The notes under the pieces are model-generated. The model made no database searches and was not told the origin of the DNA. It saw only the letters and a list, made by a program, of their open reading frames with translations. The position numbers were made by a program, and so were the translations under genes. 64,000 bases of DNA from Lachnospiraceae bacterium (GTDB lineage: Bacteria; Bacillota; Clostridia; Lachnospirales; Lachnospiraceae), in NCBI GenBank assembly GCA_910575445.1, contig CAJTFW010000013.1:1-64000 (forward strand), read 5' to 3'. Shown one piece after another: positions 25,544 to 34,092 of this stretch. How positions within the stretch are numbered: position 1 is the stretch's first letter; every line of letters begins with the position of its first letter.

Positions 25544-25979
25544 GGACGCTAGGACGGGAGGACCATAGGTTCCTTCCAGACCCCGCTCGCGCTTAATGGA
25601 CGCCTATAGCGGTACTAAATTCGCGACTGCGCGGCTTTACGCCGCTTGCGCTCATTAAGTGCCGATGGCGTCCAATGGGTCTTGCAGGAACCTATGCTCC
25701 TCCCGCCCTGGCTGACTACGACCAGCTGTAACATATAAGACACTATCATGTAATACTACGTAGCATGTAGGTATAAGTGTTTCGCCCAAAGCGTGTATAT
25801 CGGAGCCAACGCACAGCCCGACAGGGACTGGTAGATGTTCCTGCAAGACCCATTGAACGTCGTCGGCACTTAGCGAGCGCAAGCGGATACGCACAGTCGC
25901 GAGCTTAGTACCGTTACAGGCGTTCATTAAGCGAGAGCGGGGTCTGGAAGGAACATCTACCAGGCCGTGGCGAGCGTCC
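25544..25979 (+). repeat. Large cloverleaf repeat, copy 2 (complete, 436 bp)
   Basis: The closing stem is GGACGCT (25544-25550) with AGCGTCC (25973-25979). Hairpin 1 pairs GGGAGGACCATAGGTTCC with GGAACCTATGCTCCTCCC (one mismatch) and, inside, TGGACGCC with GGCGTCCA. The central arm keeps ACACT/AGTGT but its base is poorly paired in this copy. Hairpin 2 pairs GGTAGATGTTCC with GGAACATCTACC. The inner parts of hairpins 1 and 2 are near reverse complements of each other. An open frame crosses it on the minus strand but has no ribosome site. Confidence 0.92.
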
Positions 25980-26020
25980 TTTGTATCAAAAACATTTCAA
26001 CTTTTCAAACCCCAAAGTAA

Positions 26021-26435
26021 AGTTGCGGAACTAAAAACAGCAGCGGACCGTACAAGCCCAGGAGGATTTGCAGACACGAAAGTGGCTGAAAATGCTTCTA
26101 GTAAAGGGGCTTGGGAGGGGAGTTGCGGAACTAAAAAACAGCAACGGACCGTACAAGCCCAGGAGGATTTGCAGACACGAAAGTGGCTGAAAATGCTCCT
26201 AGTAAGGGGGCTTGGGAGGGGAGTTGCGGAACTAAAAAACAGCAACGGACTGTACAAGCCCAGGAGGATTTGCAGACACGGAAGTGGCTGAAAATGCTCC
26301 TAGTAAGGGGGCTTGGGAGGGGAGTTGCGGAACTAAAAAACAGCAACGGACCGTACAAGCCCAGGAGGATTTGCAGACACGAAAGTGGCTGAAAATACTC
26401 CTAGTAAAGGGGCTTGGGAGGGGAGTTGCGGAACT
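26021..26435 (+). repeat. Four tandem intercistronic hairpin elements (101-bp units) plus a 3' remnant
   Basis: Repeated AGTTGCGGAACT tails start at 26021 (remnant of a lost unit), 26121, 26222, 26323 and 26424. Each full unit pairs CAAC with GTTG and AAGCCC with GGGCTT. The apical stem AGGAGGATTTGCAG/CTGAAAATGCTCCT is capped by CAC-GAAA-GTG, and by GGAA in the third unit, both GNRA tetraloops. The last unit ends directly before the AAGGAG of the 26452 gene. It is the same architecture as 6051 and 16951. Between the cloverleaf end (25979) and this array I see no promoter. Confidence 0.9.
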
Positions 26436-26451
26436 TCAATAAGGAGAAAAA

Positions 26452-27312
26452 ATGGAGAAAATTAGAGTAGCCGTCATAGGAGCAGGCGGCAAGATGGGAA
26501 CACGTACAAGCCGAAATCTGGCAAAGTATACAGATACATATGATTTGATGCTTGTGGAGAATGCGCCAAAGGGAATTGAGAGTATTCAGGAACGTGGTTT
26601 GGAGGTTACACCGGTAGAGGAGGCTTTAGAGAGGGCACAGGTGGTTATTTTTGCGGTGCCGGATACTTTGATTAAGAAGCTTTCTGCTATCTATGTGCCA
26701 ATGCTGCGTGAAGGAACTGGTTTCTTAATCTTAGACCCGGCGGCAGCTGTTGCCAAAGAGCTGACGCTTCGGGATGATTGTACTTTTGGTGTTGCACATC
26801 CGTGTCATCCATCCTTTTTCTTAGATCAGGATACTAAGGAGGCGCGCATGGACCGTTTTGGTGGAGATGGTGCAAAACAGGATATTGTGATGAGTAAGAT
26901 TAGTGGCTCAGATAAAGTGTTTGCTTTGATGCAGGAGACTGCAAGGGTGATGTATGCAGCAGAACATGCCTATGTGATGACTTCTGAGCAGATTGCATTT
27001 TTAGAGCCAACACTTGTAGAACTTTTGGGGGCAACTTGTCTGTATGCGATGGCAGAGACTGTGGAGGAGGCAGTCAGACGGGGAATTGACCGCGATGCGG
27101 CTGTTTCTTTTTTGACAGGGCATATCTATAATCTGTCTGCAAATTTCTTAGGCTATATTCCAGGCAGGCCGCCGGTATCTGATGCGTGCAAAGTGGCAAT
27201 CGGACTTGGCAATCGGCTGGTGCTTCGCGATGACTGGAAAAATATCTGGAAAGATGAAGTGCTTGACAAAGTGATTGCAACGATGCTGCATCCTGAAGAA
27301 CCGAAAATCTAA
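26452..27312 (+). CDS. 6-phosphogluconate-dehydrogenase-like NAD(P)-dependent oxidoreductase (ApnO-like?)
   Basis: A 286-aa oxidoreductase. The N-terminal Rossmann fold starts VAVIGAGGKMGTRTSRN. A second strand-loop ends VIFAVPDTLI, followed by FGVAHPCHPSFF and a helical C-terminus (VTSEQIAFLEPTLVELLGA-like region, TGHIYNLSANFLGYI). This resembles the PGDH_C group that includes D-apionate oxidoisomerase and other sugar-acid enzymes, not true 6-phosphogluconate dehydrogenase, which is far longer. Four tandem hairpins precede its ribosome site. Its place between a split transketolase and a ribose-type importer suggests catabolism of a branched sugar or sugar acid. Substrate is not established. 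Confidence 0.7.
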   Translation: MEKIRVAVIGAGGKMGTRTSRNLAKYTDTYDLMLVENAPKGIESIQERGLEVTPVEEALERAQVVIFAVPDTLIKKLSAIYVPMLREGTGFLILDPAAAVAKELTLRDDCTFGVAHPCHPSFFLDQDTKEARMDRFGGDGAKQDIVMSKISGSDKVFALMQETARVMYAAEHAYVMTSEQIAFLEPTLVELLGATCLYAMAETVEEAVRRGIDRDAAVSFLTGHIYNLSANFLGYIPGRPPVSDACKVAIGLGNRLVLRDDWKNIWKDEVLDKVIATMLHPEEPKI

Positions 27313-27367
27313 GAGATTGTTAGCCGACAGGCTTTCAAAATAATTTTTTTAAGAAAGGGAGAACACT

Positions 27368-28534
27368 ATGAAACTGACAAAACGATTACTTGCATTGCTG
27401 CTTGCAGCTACGATGGTACTTAGTATGTCTGCATGCGGGTCAAACGAGACAGGAAGTAATGACGCACAGGAAACAGAGGCTCCGGTTACAGAGGCACAGC
27501 CAGAGGCTGATGCAAAACAGCCAGAAGCAGATGCAACAGAGGAGAGTACAGAGCCGGCAGCAACCGAAGGAGAGGCTTCAGGTGGTGCTACAGAGCTTGC
27601 AAAAGGGGATTATGTTATCGGTCTGTCGAACTCCTTCTATGGCAATACCTGGAGAAAGCAGATGGTAGAGTCCTTTACAGAGGCGGCTGAAAATGCGAAG
27701 AGCGAGGGGTATATTGCAGATTATGAGATTCAAAACGGTGACAATACGGTTAATACGCAGATTGCGCAGATTAATTCCTTTATTTTAGGTGGTGTGGATG
27801 CTATCTGTATGCTTGCTGCGTCTCCTACCGCGCTCAACGACGTTATCAAGCAGGCAATGGACCAGGGTATCACTATCGTGGCGTTTGACTCCATTATTGA
27901 CCTTGAGGGCGCTTACACGATGGATTATGACTGGGTCAGCATGGGTGAGAAAAAGACCGAATATGTAATGGATAAAATCGGTGGTTCCGGCAATGTGATT
28001 ATTGTACGCGGACCTTCAGGTGCAGCTCCAGATGAGGGCATCTACAAAGGAATTACCAATATTTTAAATCAGTATCCCGATGTGAAGATTGCAGCAGAAG
28101 TGTTAGGAGAAGCAGATGCAACTGTGACACAGGAAGGCATCTTAAATATTATCTCTTCTCTTCCAGATATTGATGCTGTTATCACTCACTGCGGTGCAGA
28201 TTCTATGGGTGTTGTCAATGCTTTTGAGTCCATGGGGAAAGAAGTACCACTTACCATTGGCGATAATACGGCAGAGTTTATCACCTGGTGGGCAGCACAG
28301 GCAGAGAAAGGTTATGAGACACTGTCTGTAAACTCCACACCATCTTGTGGCGCTGGTGCACTTTGGGTAGCAGTTGCAATTCTAAATGGTGTTGAAGTAC
28401 CACAGAATATGTATCTGCCATTTATCTATATCAACCAGGATGAGATTGGCGATTACAGCGATTTGGAAGCAGGAATGATTGCGAGCCCATATATGAGCTA
28501 TGAATATGTCGTAGAAAATATTCTGGCACAATAA
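27368..28534 (+). CDS. Ribose-type (CUT2) sugar-binding lipoprotein
   Basis: A 388-aa extracellular binding protein. The lipoprotein signal ends in LSMSAC, and a Glu/Thr/Ala-rich tether runs to about residue 75. A Peripla_BP_4-type domain then begins DYVIGLSNSFYGNTWRKQM. The segment DAICMLAASPTALNDVIKQA and the hinge strands VITHCGADSMGVVNA are typical of RbsB-like proteins. It feeds the fusion ATPase-permease and second permease downstream. An intercistronic hairpin follows. Confidence 0.86.
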   Translation: MKLTKRLLALLLAATMVLSMSACGSNETGSNDAQETEAPVTEAQPEADAKQPEADATEESTEPAATEGEASGGATELAKGDYVIGLSNSFYGNTWRKQMVESFTEAAENAKSEGYIADYEIQNGDNTVNTQIAQINSFILGGVDAICMLAASPTALNDVIKQAMDQGITIVAFDSIIDLEGAYTMDYDWVSMGEKKTEYVMDKIGGSGNVIIVRGPSGAAPDEGIYKGITNILNQYPDVKIAAEVLGEADATVTQEGILNIISSLPDIDAVITHCGADSMGVVNAFESMGKEVPLTIGDNTAEFITWWAAQAEKGYETLSVNSTPSCGAGALWVAVAILNGVEVPQNMYLPFIYINQDEIGDYSDLEAGMIASPYMSYEYVVENILAQ

Positions 28535-28546
28535 TGACAACATAGG

Positions 28547-28585
28547 ATGGCCGCTGCTTGTACGATGATATAAAGCGGCGGCCAT
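28547..28585 (+). terminator. Intercistronic hairpin after the binding-protein gene
   Basis: ATGGCCGCTGCTT (28547-28559) pairs with AAGCGGCGGCCAT (28573-28585) with one G.U. No T-run follows, so it more likely stabilises the upstream message or attenuates weakly than terminates. Confidence 0.5.
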
Positions 28586-28630
28586 GATTTCGTTGAGAAA
28601 ACGATAGAATCTAAGATTGAGGTGGAGCGA

Positions 28631-31090
28631 TTGAGTAGAACAGTAGAGGAAGCAAAAAAGCAGACTTCACAGACTCCTTTGATTCAGGCCTGGCATTTCC
28701 GAAAGGTATATTTTCCAACAGTTGCCGTGAATGATATTAGTATCTCGATAGAGAAAGGGGATATTCTGGCGCTTGTAGGAGCCAATGGAGCAGGGAAAAG
28801 TACCTTGACCAAAGCACTTTCAGGAGTGATAAGCTGTGATGAAGGGGAGTTGTTTTTTGACGGAAATCCGGTGGATTTATCTGCGTACAGTCCGGCAGTG
28901 GCCAGAAGGCTTGGCATCCGTGTAGTACATCAGGAATTGTCTCTGTGTAAAAATCTGACCGTGTATGAGAATTTTTATATTGAGCAGTCTCAAAGCATCA
29001 AAGGGGGGATTGGCTGGCGCAAAAAGGCACAGCAGATGGCAAGAGAAGCGTTAGATACCGTCTTTCCGGGAAATACGATTGATGTGACAGCGAGCTTGGA
29101 TAAATTAAGCATCGCACAGCAACAGATGGTGGAGATTGCACGTGCGACCAGCGACAAAAATATGAAACTCTTGATTCTTGATGAGCCAACGTCTTCTCTT
29201 CCCGCAGAGCAGACCATACAGCTTCAGAATTACCTGATACAGACGGGTAAGGAAGGGATGACATACATCTATATTTCGCACCGTCTAAATGAGATTATGA
29301 CCATAGCCAACAAAGTCTATGTGATGCAAAATGGCTGTGAGAAGTGGAAGGGACAGATAACACAGACCAATGAAGAGCATATGGTCAAGCTGATGGGCGA
29401 GGGAATCGGTTCCGGGGATGAGACGACAGAACTTCAGGAATTTGAGCATCCGCCACTTAACAAAGAAGTGAGCGTTGCATGTGATGGCTATACGACCAGA
29501 ACATTAAAAAATGTAAAATTTCAGGCTTACGGCGGACAGATTTTAGGTCTTACCGGACTAGAAGGCAATGGACAGCTAGACCTTCTGCAAGATATTTTCC
29601 AGAAAGCTAAGAAAAAAGTCTCGGGAATGCAGGTAAATGGAGCAGTTGCCTATGTGGCCGGAGACCGAAAGAAAGAGGGTATCTTCCCGCTTTGGTCGAT
29701 TGAAGATAACCAGGTGATAACCAAAGCAGCCAAAAGCGGTATGTTAAAATATTTAAGCAGAGAATGGCTAGAAAGTTCCGTTGATTACTGGTATGATAAA
29801 CTACATATTAAAAGTGATGGCAAAGATGCGCTGATTACCAGTCTCTCAGGAGGTAACCAGCAGAAAGTGCTGATTGCCCGCGCACTTGTCGCGGATGCGG
29901 ATATTATTTTGCTTGATGACCCGACCCGCGGTGTAGACCAGCCGACAAAAAATGCACTCTATGAGTTATTCCGGGAAGCGGCTACTGAAGGAAAGCTGAT
30001 TATCTGGAGAACCTCTGATGATGCCGAACTAGAGTTCTGCACCAATCTTCTTGTCCTAAACCATGGAGAAGTCGTAGGCAGCTTTGCAGGTGGCCATGTT
30101 GACCATGAGAAGATTATGAGTCTTGCCTTTGAAAATCATGAGACCAAAGCAGAGAAAGAAGAAGAACATAAAAGATTTCATCCGCCTCTGTTTACCTTTG
30201 CCTTGATTGCAATGGTGGTTATCTATGCTATCTGTGCACTGCGCTCACCGCTTCTGCTGAGTGTGTATGGTGTACAGCTAATGGTGATTGGCTTTGCAGC
30301 ACTGGTGCTCTGTGCGCTGTCGCAGACTTTTATTATTGGTCTAAGTCATGTGGATTTAGGCGTGGGAAATTATTGTGGTCTTATCAATGTGTTATGTTGT
30401 ACCATATTATTTAACAATCCATTCGCAGGATTTCTGGTACTTTTTTTGGCGCTTCTTATGTATCCTCTGATGGGCTATGTAATTCATAAGAGAAATGTGC
30501 CAGCGATTATTGTAACACTGGGTGCTTCTTTTGTCTGGAGTGGTATCTCTCTATCGCTACAGTCGATGCCAGGCGGAACCTGTCCGGCGTGGATGCGAAC
30601 GATATTCTATACTAGTACGCCATTTTTAAATACGATATGCTTCTGGCTTATACTTTTTCTGGCAGCAGCGATAATGGTATATAGAAGCCGCTATGGCACG
30701 GTACTTCGCGGATTTGGCAACAATGAACATGCGATGATAAATTCTGGCTGGTCGAGGGCGAAAGCATATATGTCTATCTATCTTCTGGCTGGAATCTTTG
30801 CGATGTTAGCGGGTATCTGTACTTCTTCTATCAATAATGCGTCGGACGGTTCTGCTTCTAGTACCTATACAATGCTGTCTGTGGCATCGGTGATTATTGG
30901 AGGCGGTTATTTCTCAGGAGGCGTGGTTACGCACTTTGGAGCAGTCTGTGGTGCGGTCAGCCTGACGATGATTAGTGTCTTACTTGGTCTGTTAAAAGTT
31001 AGTACAGACTATACTGCTTCGATTCAGGGATTAGTTCTGATACTGATATTGTCTCTGCGTCTTATCAAAGGAAGGGGGAAAGAAGCATGA
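28631..31090 (+). CDS. Fused ABC ATPase-permease of a ribose-type importer (RbsA-RbsC fusion)
   Basis: An 819-aa protein. Residues ~10-510 are a double ATPase as in RbsA. Domain 1 has GANGAGKSTLTKALSG, LSIAQQQMVEIARAT and LILDEPTSSLP. Domain 2 has a degenerate P-loop GLEGNGQ, then LSGGNQQKVLIARAL and a Walker B reading LLDDPTRGVD, with Asp where Glu is usual. Residues ~520-819 are a complete RbsC-type permease (AALVLCALSQTFIIGLSHVDLGVG). These are normally separate proteins. TTG 28631 is preferred because GAGGTGGAG sits just before it; GTG 28622 lies within that site. The next permease overlaps by 4 bases. Confidence 0.85.
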   Translation: MSRTVEEAKKQTSQTPLIQAWHFRKVYFPTVAVNDISISIEKGDILALVGANGAGKSTLTKALSGVISCDEGELFFDGNPVDLSAYSPAVARRLGIRVVHQELSLCKNLTVYENFYIEQSQSIKGGIGWRKKAQQMAREALDTVFPGNTIDVTASLDKLSIAQQQMVEIARATSDKNMKLLILDEPTSSLPAEQTIQLQNYLIQTGKEGMTYIYISHRLNEIMTIANKVYVMQNGCEKWKGQITQTNEEHMVKLMGEGIGSGDETTELQEFEHPPLNKEVSVACDGYTTRTLKNVKFQAYGGQILGLTGLEGNGQLDLLQDIFQKAKKKVSGMQVNGAVAYVAGDRKKEGIFPLWSIEDNQVITKAAKSGMLKYLSREWLESSVDYWYDKLHIKSDGKDALITSLSGGNQQKVLIARALVADADIILLDDPTRGVDQPTKNALYELFREAATEGKLIIWRTSDDAELEFCTNLLVLNHGEVVGSFAGGHVDHEKIMSLAFENHETKAEKEEEHKRFHPPLFTFALIAMVVIYAICALRSPLLLSVYGVQLMVIGFAALVLCALSQTFIIGLSHVDLGVGNYCGLINVLCCTILFNNPFAGFLVLFLALLMYPLMGYVIHKRNVPAIIVTLGASFVWSGISLSLQSMPGGTCPAWMRTIFYTSTPFLNTICFWLILFLAAAIMVYRSRYGTVLRGFGNNEHAMINSGWSRAKAYMSIYLLAGIFAMLAGICTSSINNASDGSASSTYTMLSVASVIIGGGYFSGGVVTHFGAVCGAVSLTMISVLLGLLKVSTDYTASIQGLVLILILSLRLIKGRGKEA

Positions 31091-32088
31091 AGAATCCAAA
31101 GATAAAAGCGTTTGTGGAGCGCAATGGAAGCTGGCTTTTTGCTGGCGTTGGGTGTCTGATGTTGTGGATACTTATGGGACTTTTTGGCAATGGCATCAGC
31201 CTTCGTTCGCTGATTGACAATGCCTACACGGCTTCTTTCTTGGCGATTGCAGGTATGGCACAGATGCTAGTTGTCACAACCGGAAGGGGTGCGATTGATT
31301 TGTCCATTCCTGGTATGATTACCCTTGGGGCCTATACTTGTATGGGACTTTGCAATGGCTCAAATGCGATGATACTGCCAGCCCTTTTCGTTGTTATCTT
31401 AGAAGGAATTATTGTAGGATGCCTCAACAGTTCCATGGTTATCTATCTAAAAATTCCCGCGATTATTGCAACGATGGCGATGAACTATATGATTGTTACA
31501 GGAACCATGCTGATAGACCACAACTTTAATGTATTTACCATTCCTTCAGCATTAAAAGGAGTTGCTACCTATCGCCTTTTAGGAGTTCCGGTTATCGTAG
31601 TACTGGTGATTCTTCTAGCAGCGTTGATTCATTTTCTGCTGACCTCTACCGCCTATGGTAAGAGTCTTTTAGCGATGGGACAGAATCAGGAAGCAGCCCG
31701 CTTGGCTGGCGTGCCGATTGTCAGGACAGAGATGATAACGTATATTGCAGCCTCTGTTCTGTCAGGCCTGGCCGGTGCGCTTATCTCTGCACGTGTCACA
31801 GGTGCATACCTGGGTATGGGAGATAATTACCAGATGGAAAGTATCGCGTGCATCGTTGTTGGTGGTACACTGATGTCTGGTGGCCGCGCCAATACTGCCG
31901 GCACCTTGGTCGGGTCATTATTTCTGTATCTGATTATCTCCTGTATGCAGCTTATGGGTGCCAATGCAGGAATTCAAAGCGTGGTAAAAGGCTCGCTGAT
32001 AATTATCGTGCTGTTAATTGGAGCATCCGAAAATAATAAAAAGCGAGAGCAGAAATATCGGAAAACAATTGTAGAAAGTGGAACATAA
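31087..32088 (+). CDS. Ribose-type ABC transporter permease (RbsC-like)
   Basis: A 333-aa membrane protein with about eight or more hydrophobic stretches. The CUT2 permease motif TTGRGAIDLSIPGMITLGAY and the ATPase-contact region ARLAGVPIVRTEM are present. Its ATG overlaps the stop of the fusion gene (ATGA). Because the upstream protein already contains a permease half, the importer pore is probably a heterodimer of the fused and the free permease on one double ATPase. Confidence 0.87.
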   Translation: MKNPKIKAFVERNGSWLFAGVGCLMLWILMGLFGNGISLRSLIDNAYTASFLAIAGMAQMLVVTTGRGAIDLSIPGMITLGAYTCMGLCNGSNAMILPALFVVILEGIIVGCLNSSMVIYLKIPAIIATMAMNYMIVTGTMLIDHNFNVFTIPSALKGVATYRLLGVPVIVVLVILLAALIHFLLTSTAYGKSLLAMGQNQEAARLAGVPIVRTEMITYIAASVLSGLAGALISARVTGAYLGMGDNYQMESIACIVVGGTLMSGGRANTAGTLVGSLFLYLIISCMQLMGANAGIQSVVKGSLIIIVLLIGASENNKKREQKYRKTIVESGT

Positions 32089-32110
32089 GTTTTTATCAGG
32101 AGGACAAGTT

Positions 32111-32863
32111 ATGATTATTGATGCACATGTACATCTAGGAGAAGATGTTGTATTTGACGAGGTCAATACCGAAGAAGAACTTATTGCATATTATGACAGA
32201 TTTGAGATTGACGGAGGAATTATTCAGCCTTTTATTCCGCGTCCCTATATCAAAGACCACCAAGAGATTCATGACCGTATTGCAGCGTTCTGCAAAAAAA
32301 TGCAGCCAAAGAAGAAGTTTTTTGGAATGGCATCGATTAATCCTCATTTTTACCCGGAGGACTATCACAAAGAAGCGGTGCGCTGCATCAAGGAGCTAGG
32401 TTTTGTGGCAATCAAGATTACACCGATTGCCCATGCCTGCCATCCATCTTCCAAAGATGCCTACTATGTCTATGAGGTATGTAGAGAGCTTCAGGTGCCA
32501 CTGATGATTCACACTGGAAATGGTATCCCCTTTGCAGACCCCGCAAGCGTCTATCAAGGGGCAAAAGACCATCCAGATGTTCCAGTGATACTGGCTCATG
32601 CCGGCTCAGAGTCGTTCCATCAACAGGCTCGTATCTTGGCTAAAAACTTGGATAATGTATTTTTAGAGCCTAGCTGGTGCGGAACCAACGCAGTTAAGCA
32701 TATGATTGAGCAGGTAGGATGCGATAAGATTTTATTTTCATCCGATAACTTTGACCAGATTCCCGTGGAGCTGGCAAAATACAGACAGATTATTAAAAAT
32801 GAAGAGGATTTAGAAAAAGTGATGTGGAAAAATGCTGCCAGAATCTTTAAACTAAATCTGTAA
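32111..32863 (+). CDS. Amidohydrolase-family (PF04909) metal-dependent hydrolase or decarboxylase
   Basis: A 250-aa TIM-barrel protein of the amidohydrolase superfamily. The N-terminal metal pair is in DAHVHLGED. Further ligands are seen at PLMIHTGNG and ILAHAGSES, and the late Asp at FSSDNFDQ. This group includes lactonases and decarboxylases acting on sugar-acid intermediates as well as uncharacterised members. AGGAGG lies before ATG 32111. It ends the importer operon, so it probably acts on the imported sugar, perhaps as a lactonase. The substrate is not known. Confidence 0.75.
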   Translation: MIIDAHVHLGEDVVFDEVNTEEELIAYYDRFEIDGGIIQPFIPRPYIKDHQEIHDRIAAFCKKMQPKKKFFGMASINPHFYPEDYHKEAVRCIKELGFVAIKITPIAHACHPSSKDAYYVYEVCRELQVPLMIHTGNGIPFADPASVYQGAKDHPDVPVILAHAGSESFHQQARILAKNLDNVFLEPSWCGTNAVKHMIEQVGCDKILFSSDNFDQIPVELAKYRQIIKNEEDLEKVMWKNAARIFKLNL

Positions 32864-32892
32864 GCATACAGATGTAAGGATTTCGCATCAGG

Positions 32893-32937
32893 GATAGGGC
32901 TGCTGCAAAATAGAGATTGTGGCAGCCTTGTTCTGGA
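32893..32937 (+). terminator. Possible terminator after the amidohydrolase gene
   Basis: GGCTGC pairs with GCAGCC, with some further pairing inside, followed by a loosely T-rich stretch. The stem is imperfect. Confidence 0.35.
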
Positions 32938-32977
32938 TTTTATTTTATATTATCTAAATCGTAGAAGGAGAGACACA

Positions 32978-34054
32978 ATGGGAAAGCAATCCGTAGATAA
33001 GAGGAACAGACAAAATAGAATGATGATAGGAATCAGCGCTGCAGTAGCATTTTTCGTGGTGGTGCTTATTCTGTGGAGTGTGGTGTCTCGCTCTGACTTT
33101 TTAAAATATGGAAAAAAGGCGTTTCAGGTAGGGGAAGAAAGCTATACAGTGGCAGAAGTAAACTATTACTATTATACGGCGTACTATGCAATATTGCAAA
33201 ATATGCAAGGATATGTAAATATGGCAGGACTTGATATCAGCCAGGATTTGTCCACACAGGATTGCCCGATTGCAGAGGAGCCAATGAGCTGGAGAGACTA
33301 TCTGTTAAAGCAGGCAACAGAGCGGCTTGGGGAGAATTCCATGCTGTATCAGGAGGCAGCAAAGAATGGATATCAGGTGGATGAAGCAATGCAGACAAAG
33401 ATAGAACAAGTGCTTAAAAATCGAACAGAGGATATGAATATAAGCAGTCGTGAGTATCGGAATTTAAGCCATTATCTAAAGATGACTTATGGAGGTATCG
33501 AAGAAGAAGGACTTCGTAAGCTTCTAGAGCAGCAATATATGGCAGAGGCATATAAAGAAGCCTGGAAAGCAGACTGTACATTTAGTGAAGAAGAATTGTA
33601 CGGGCACTATCAGGAACATCAGTATGAGTACAATACGTACTCTTATCTGTACGCATATGTGGGCAATCAGCAGGAGGTGACAGAGGAGCTTATAAAGGCG
33701 CAGACAGAGGAGAGCTTTCGCGAGACGACAAAACGGGTACTGGGAAGTGACTGCTATGAAATTCTGGATGTGCCAGGGTCACAGTTGGGGGATGGGACAA
33801 CAGAAGATTTGATGTGGATTGCAGATAAGAGCCGGAAAAGTGGGGACACGTATCTTGGAAAGAGCGGAGAAGATTTTTATGTGCTCTGCTATCTGGGAAG
33901 TGATGATAACGGGTTTTCAACAGGCGATGAACACTGGAAGATGGTGGCGACGGCGGGGATGAAGGAGGAGAAGAGTGAGGAGTGGAAAGAGGGATTGATA
34001 AAAGCGTATAAATGGAGAGAATATAGCGGAATGAAGATTGTGGGCTGTAGATGA
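32978..34054 (+). CDS. Membrane-anchored SurA/PrsA-N-like protein
   Basis: A 358-aa protein with a basic N-terminus (MGKQSVDKRNRQNR) and one membrane helix (MIGISAAVAFFVVVLILWSVV). The extracytoplasmic domain is Tyr- and Glu-rich, with YTVAEVNYYYYTAYYAILQN, LLKQATERLGENSMLYQEAAKNGYQVD and a helical linker. This matches the chaperone-like SurA N-terminal fold found in secreted peptidyl-prolyl isomerase relatives. I see no clear parvulin catalytic domain, so a chaperone-like role is more likely than isomerase activity. A large cloverleaf repeat begins 39 bases after its stop. Confidence 0.6.
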   Translation: MGKQSVDKRNRQNRMMIGISAAVAFFVVVLILWSVVSRSDFLKYGKKAFQVGEESYTVAEVNYYYYTAYYAILQNMQGYVNMAGLDISQDLSTQDCPIAEEPMSWRDYLLKQATERLGENSMLYQEAAKNGYQVDEAMQTKIEQVLKNRTEDMNISSREYRNLSHYLKMTYGGIEEEGLRKLLEQQYMAEAYKEAWKADCTFSEEELYGHYQEHQYEYNTYSYLYAYVGNQQEVTEELIKAQTEESFRETTKRVLGSDCYEILDVPGSQLGDGTTEDLMWIADKSRKSGDTYLGKSGEDFYVLCYLGSDDNGFSTGDEHWKMVATAGMKEEKSEEWKEGLIKAYKWREYSGMKIVGCR

Positions 34055-34092
34055 GATGTCTATGGCCTGTTTTTTTGGAGTGTATATAGAAG

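Noticed and set aside
25655-25927. Similar minus-strand open frames within the cloverleaf copies (also near 34204-34404 and 387-593)
   Set aside because: They have no ribosome sites, are broken differently in each copy, and the differences between copies are explained by base pairing.
25544-25979. tRNA, tmRNA or group II intron
   Set aside because: The cloverleaf shape is far too large for tRNA. There is no tag reading frame as in tmRNA, and no domain V or reverse transcriptase as in group II introns.
26021-26435. CRISPR-like array
   Set aside because: The period is regular (101 bp) but whole units are repeated with no short repeat plus variable spacer, and no cas gene is nearby.
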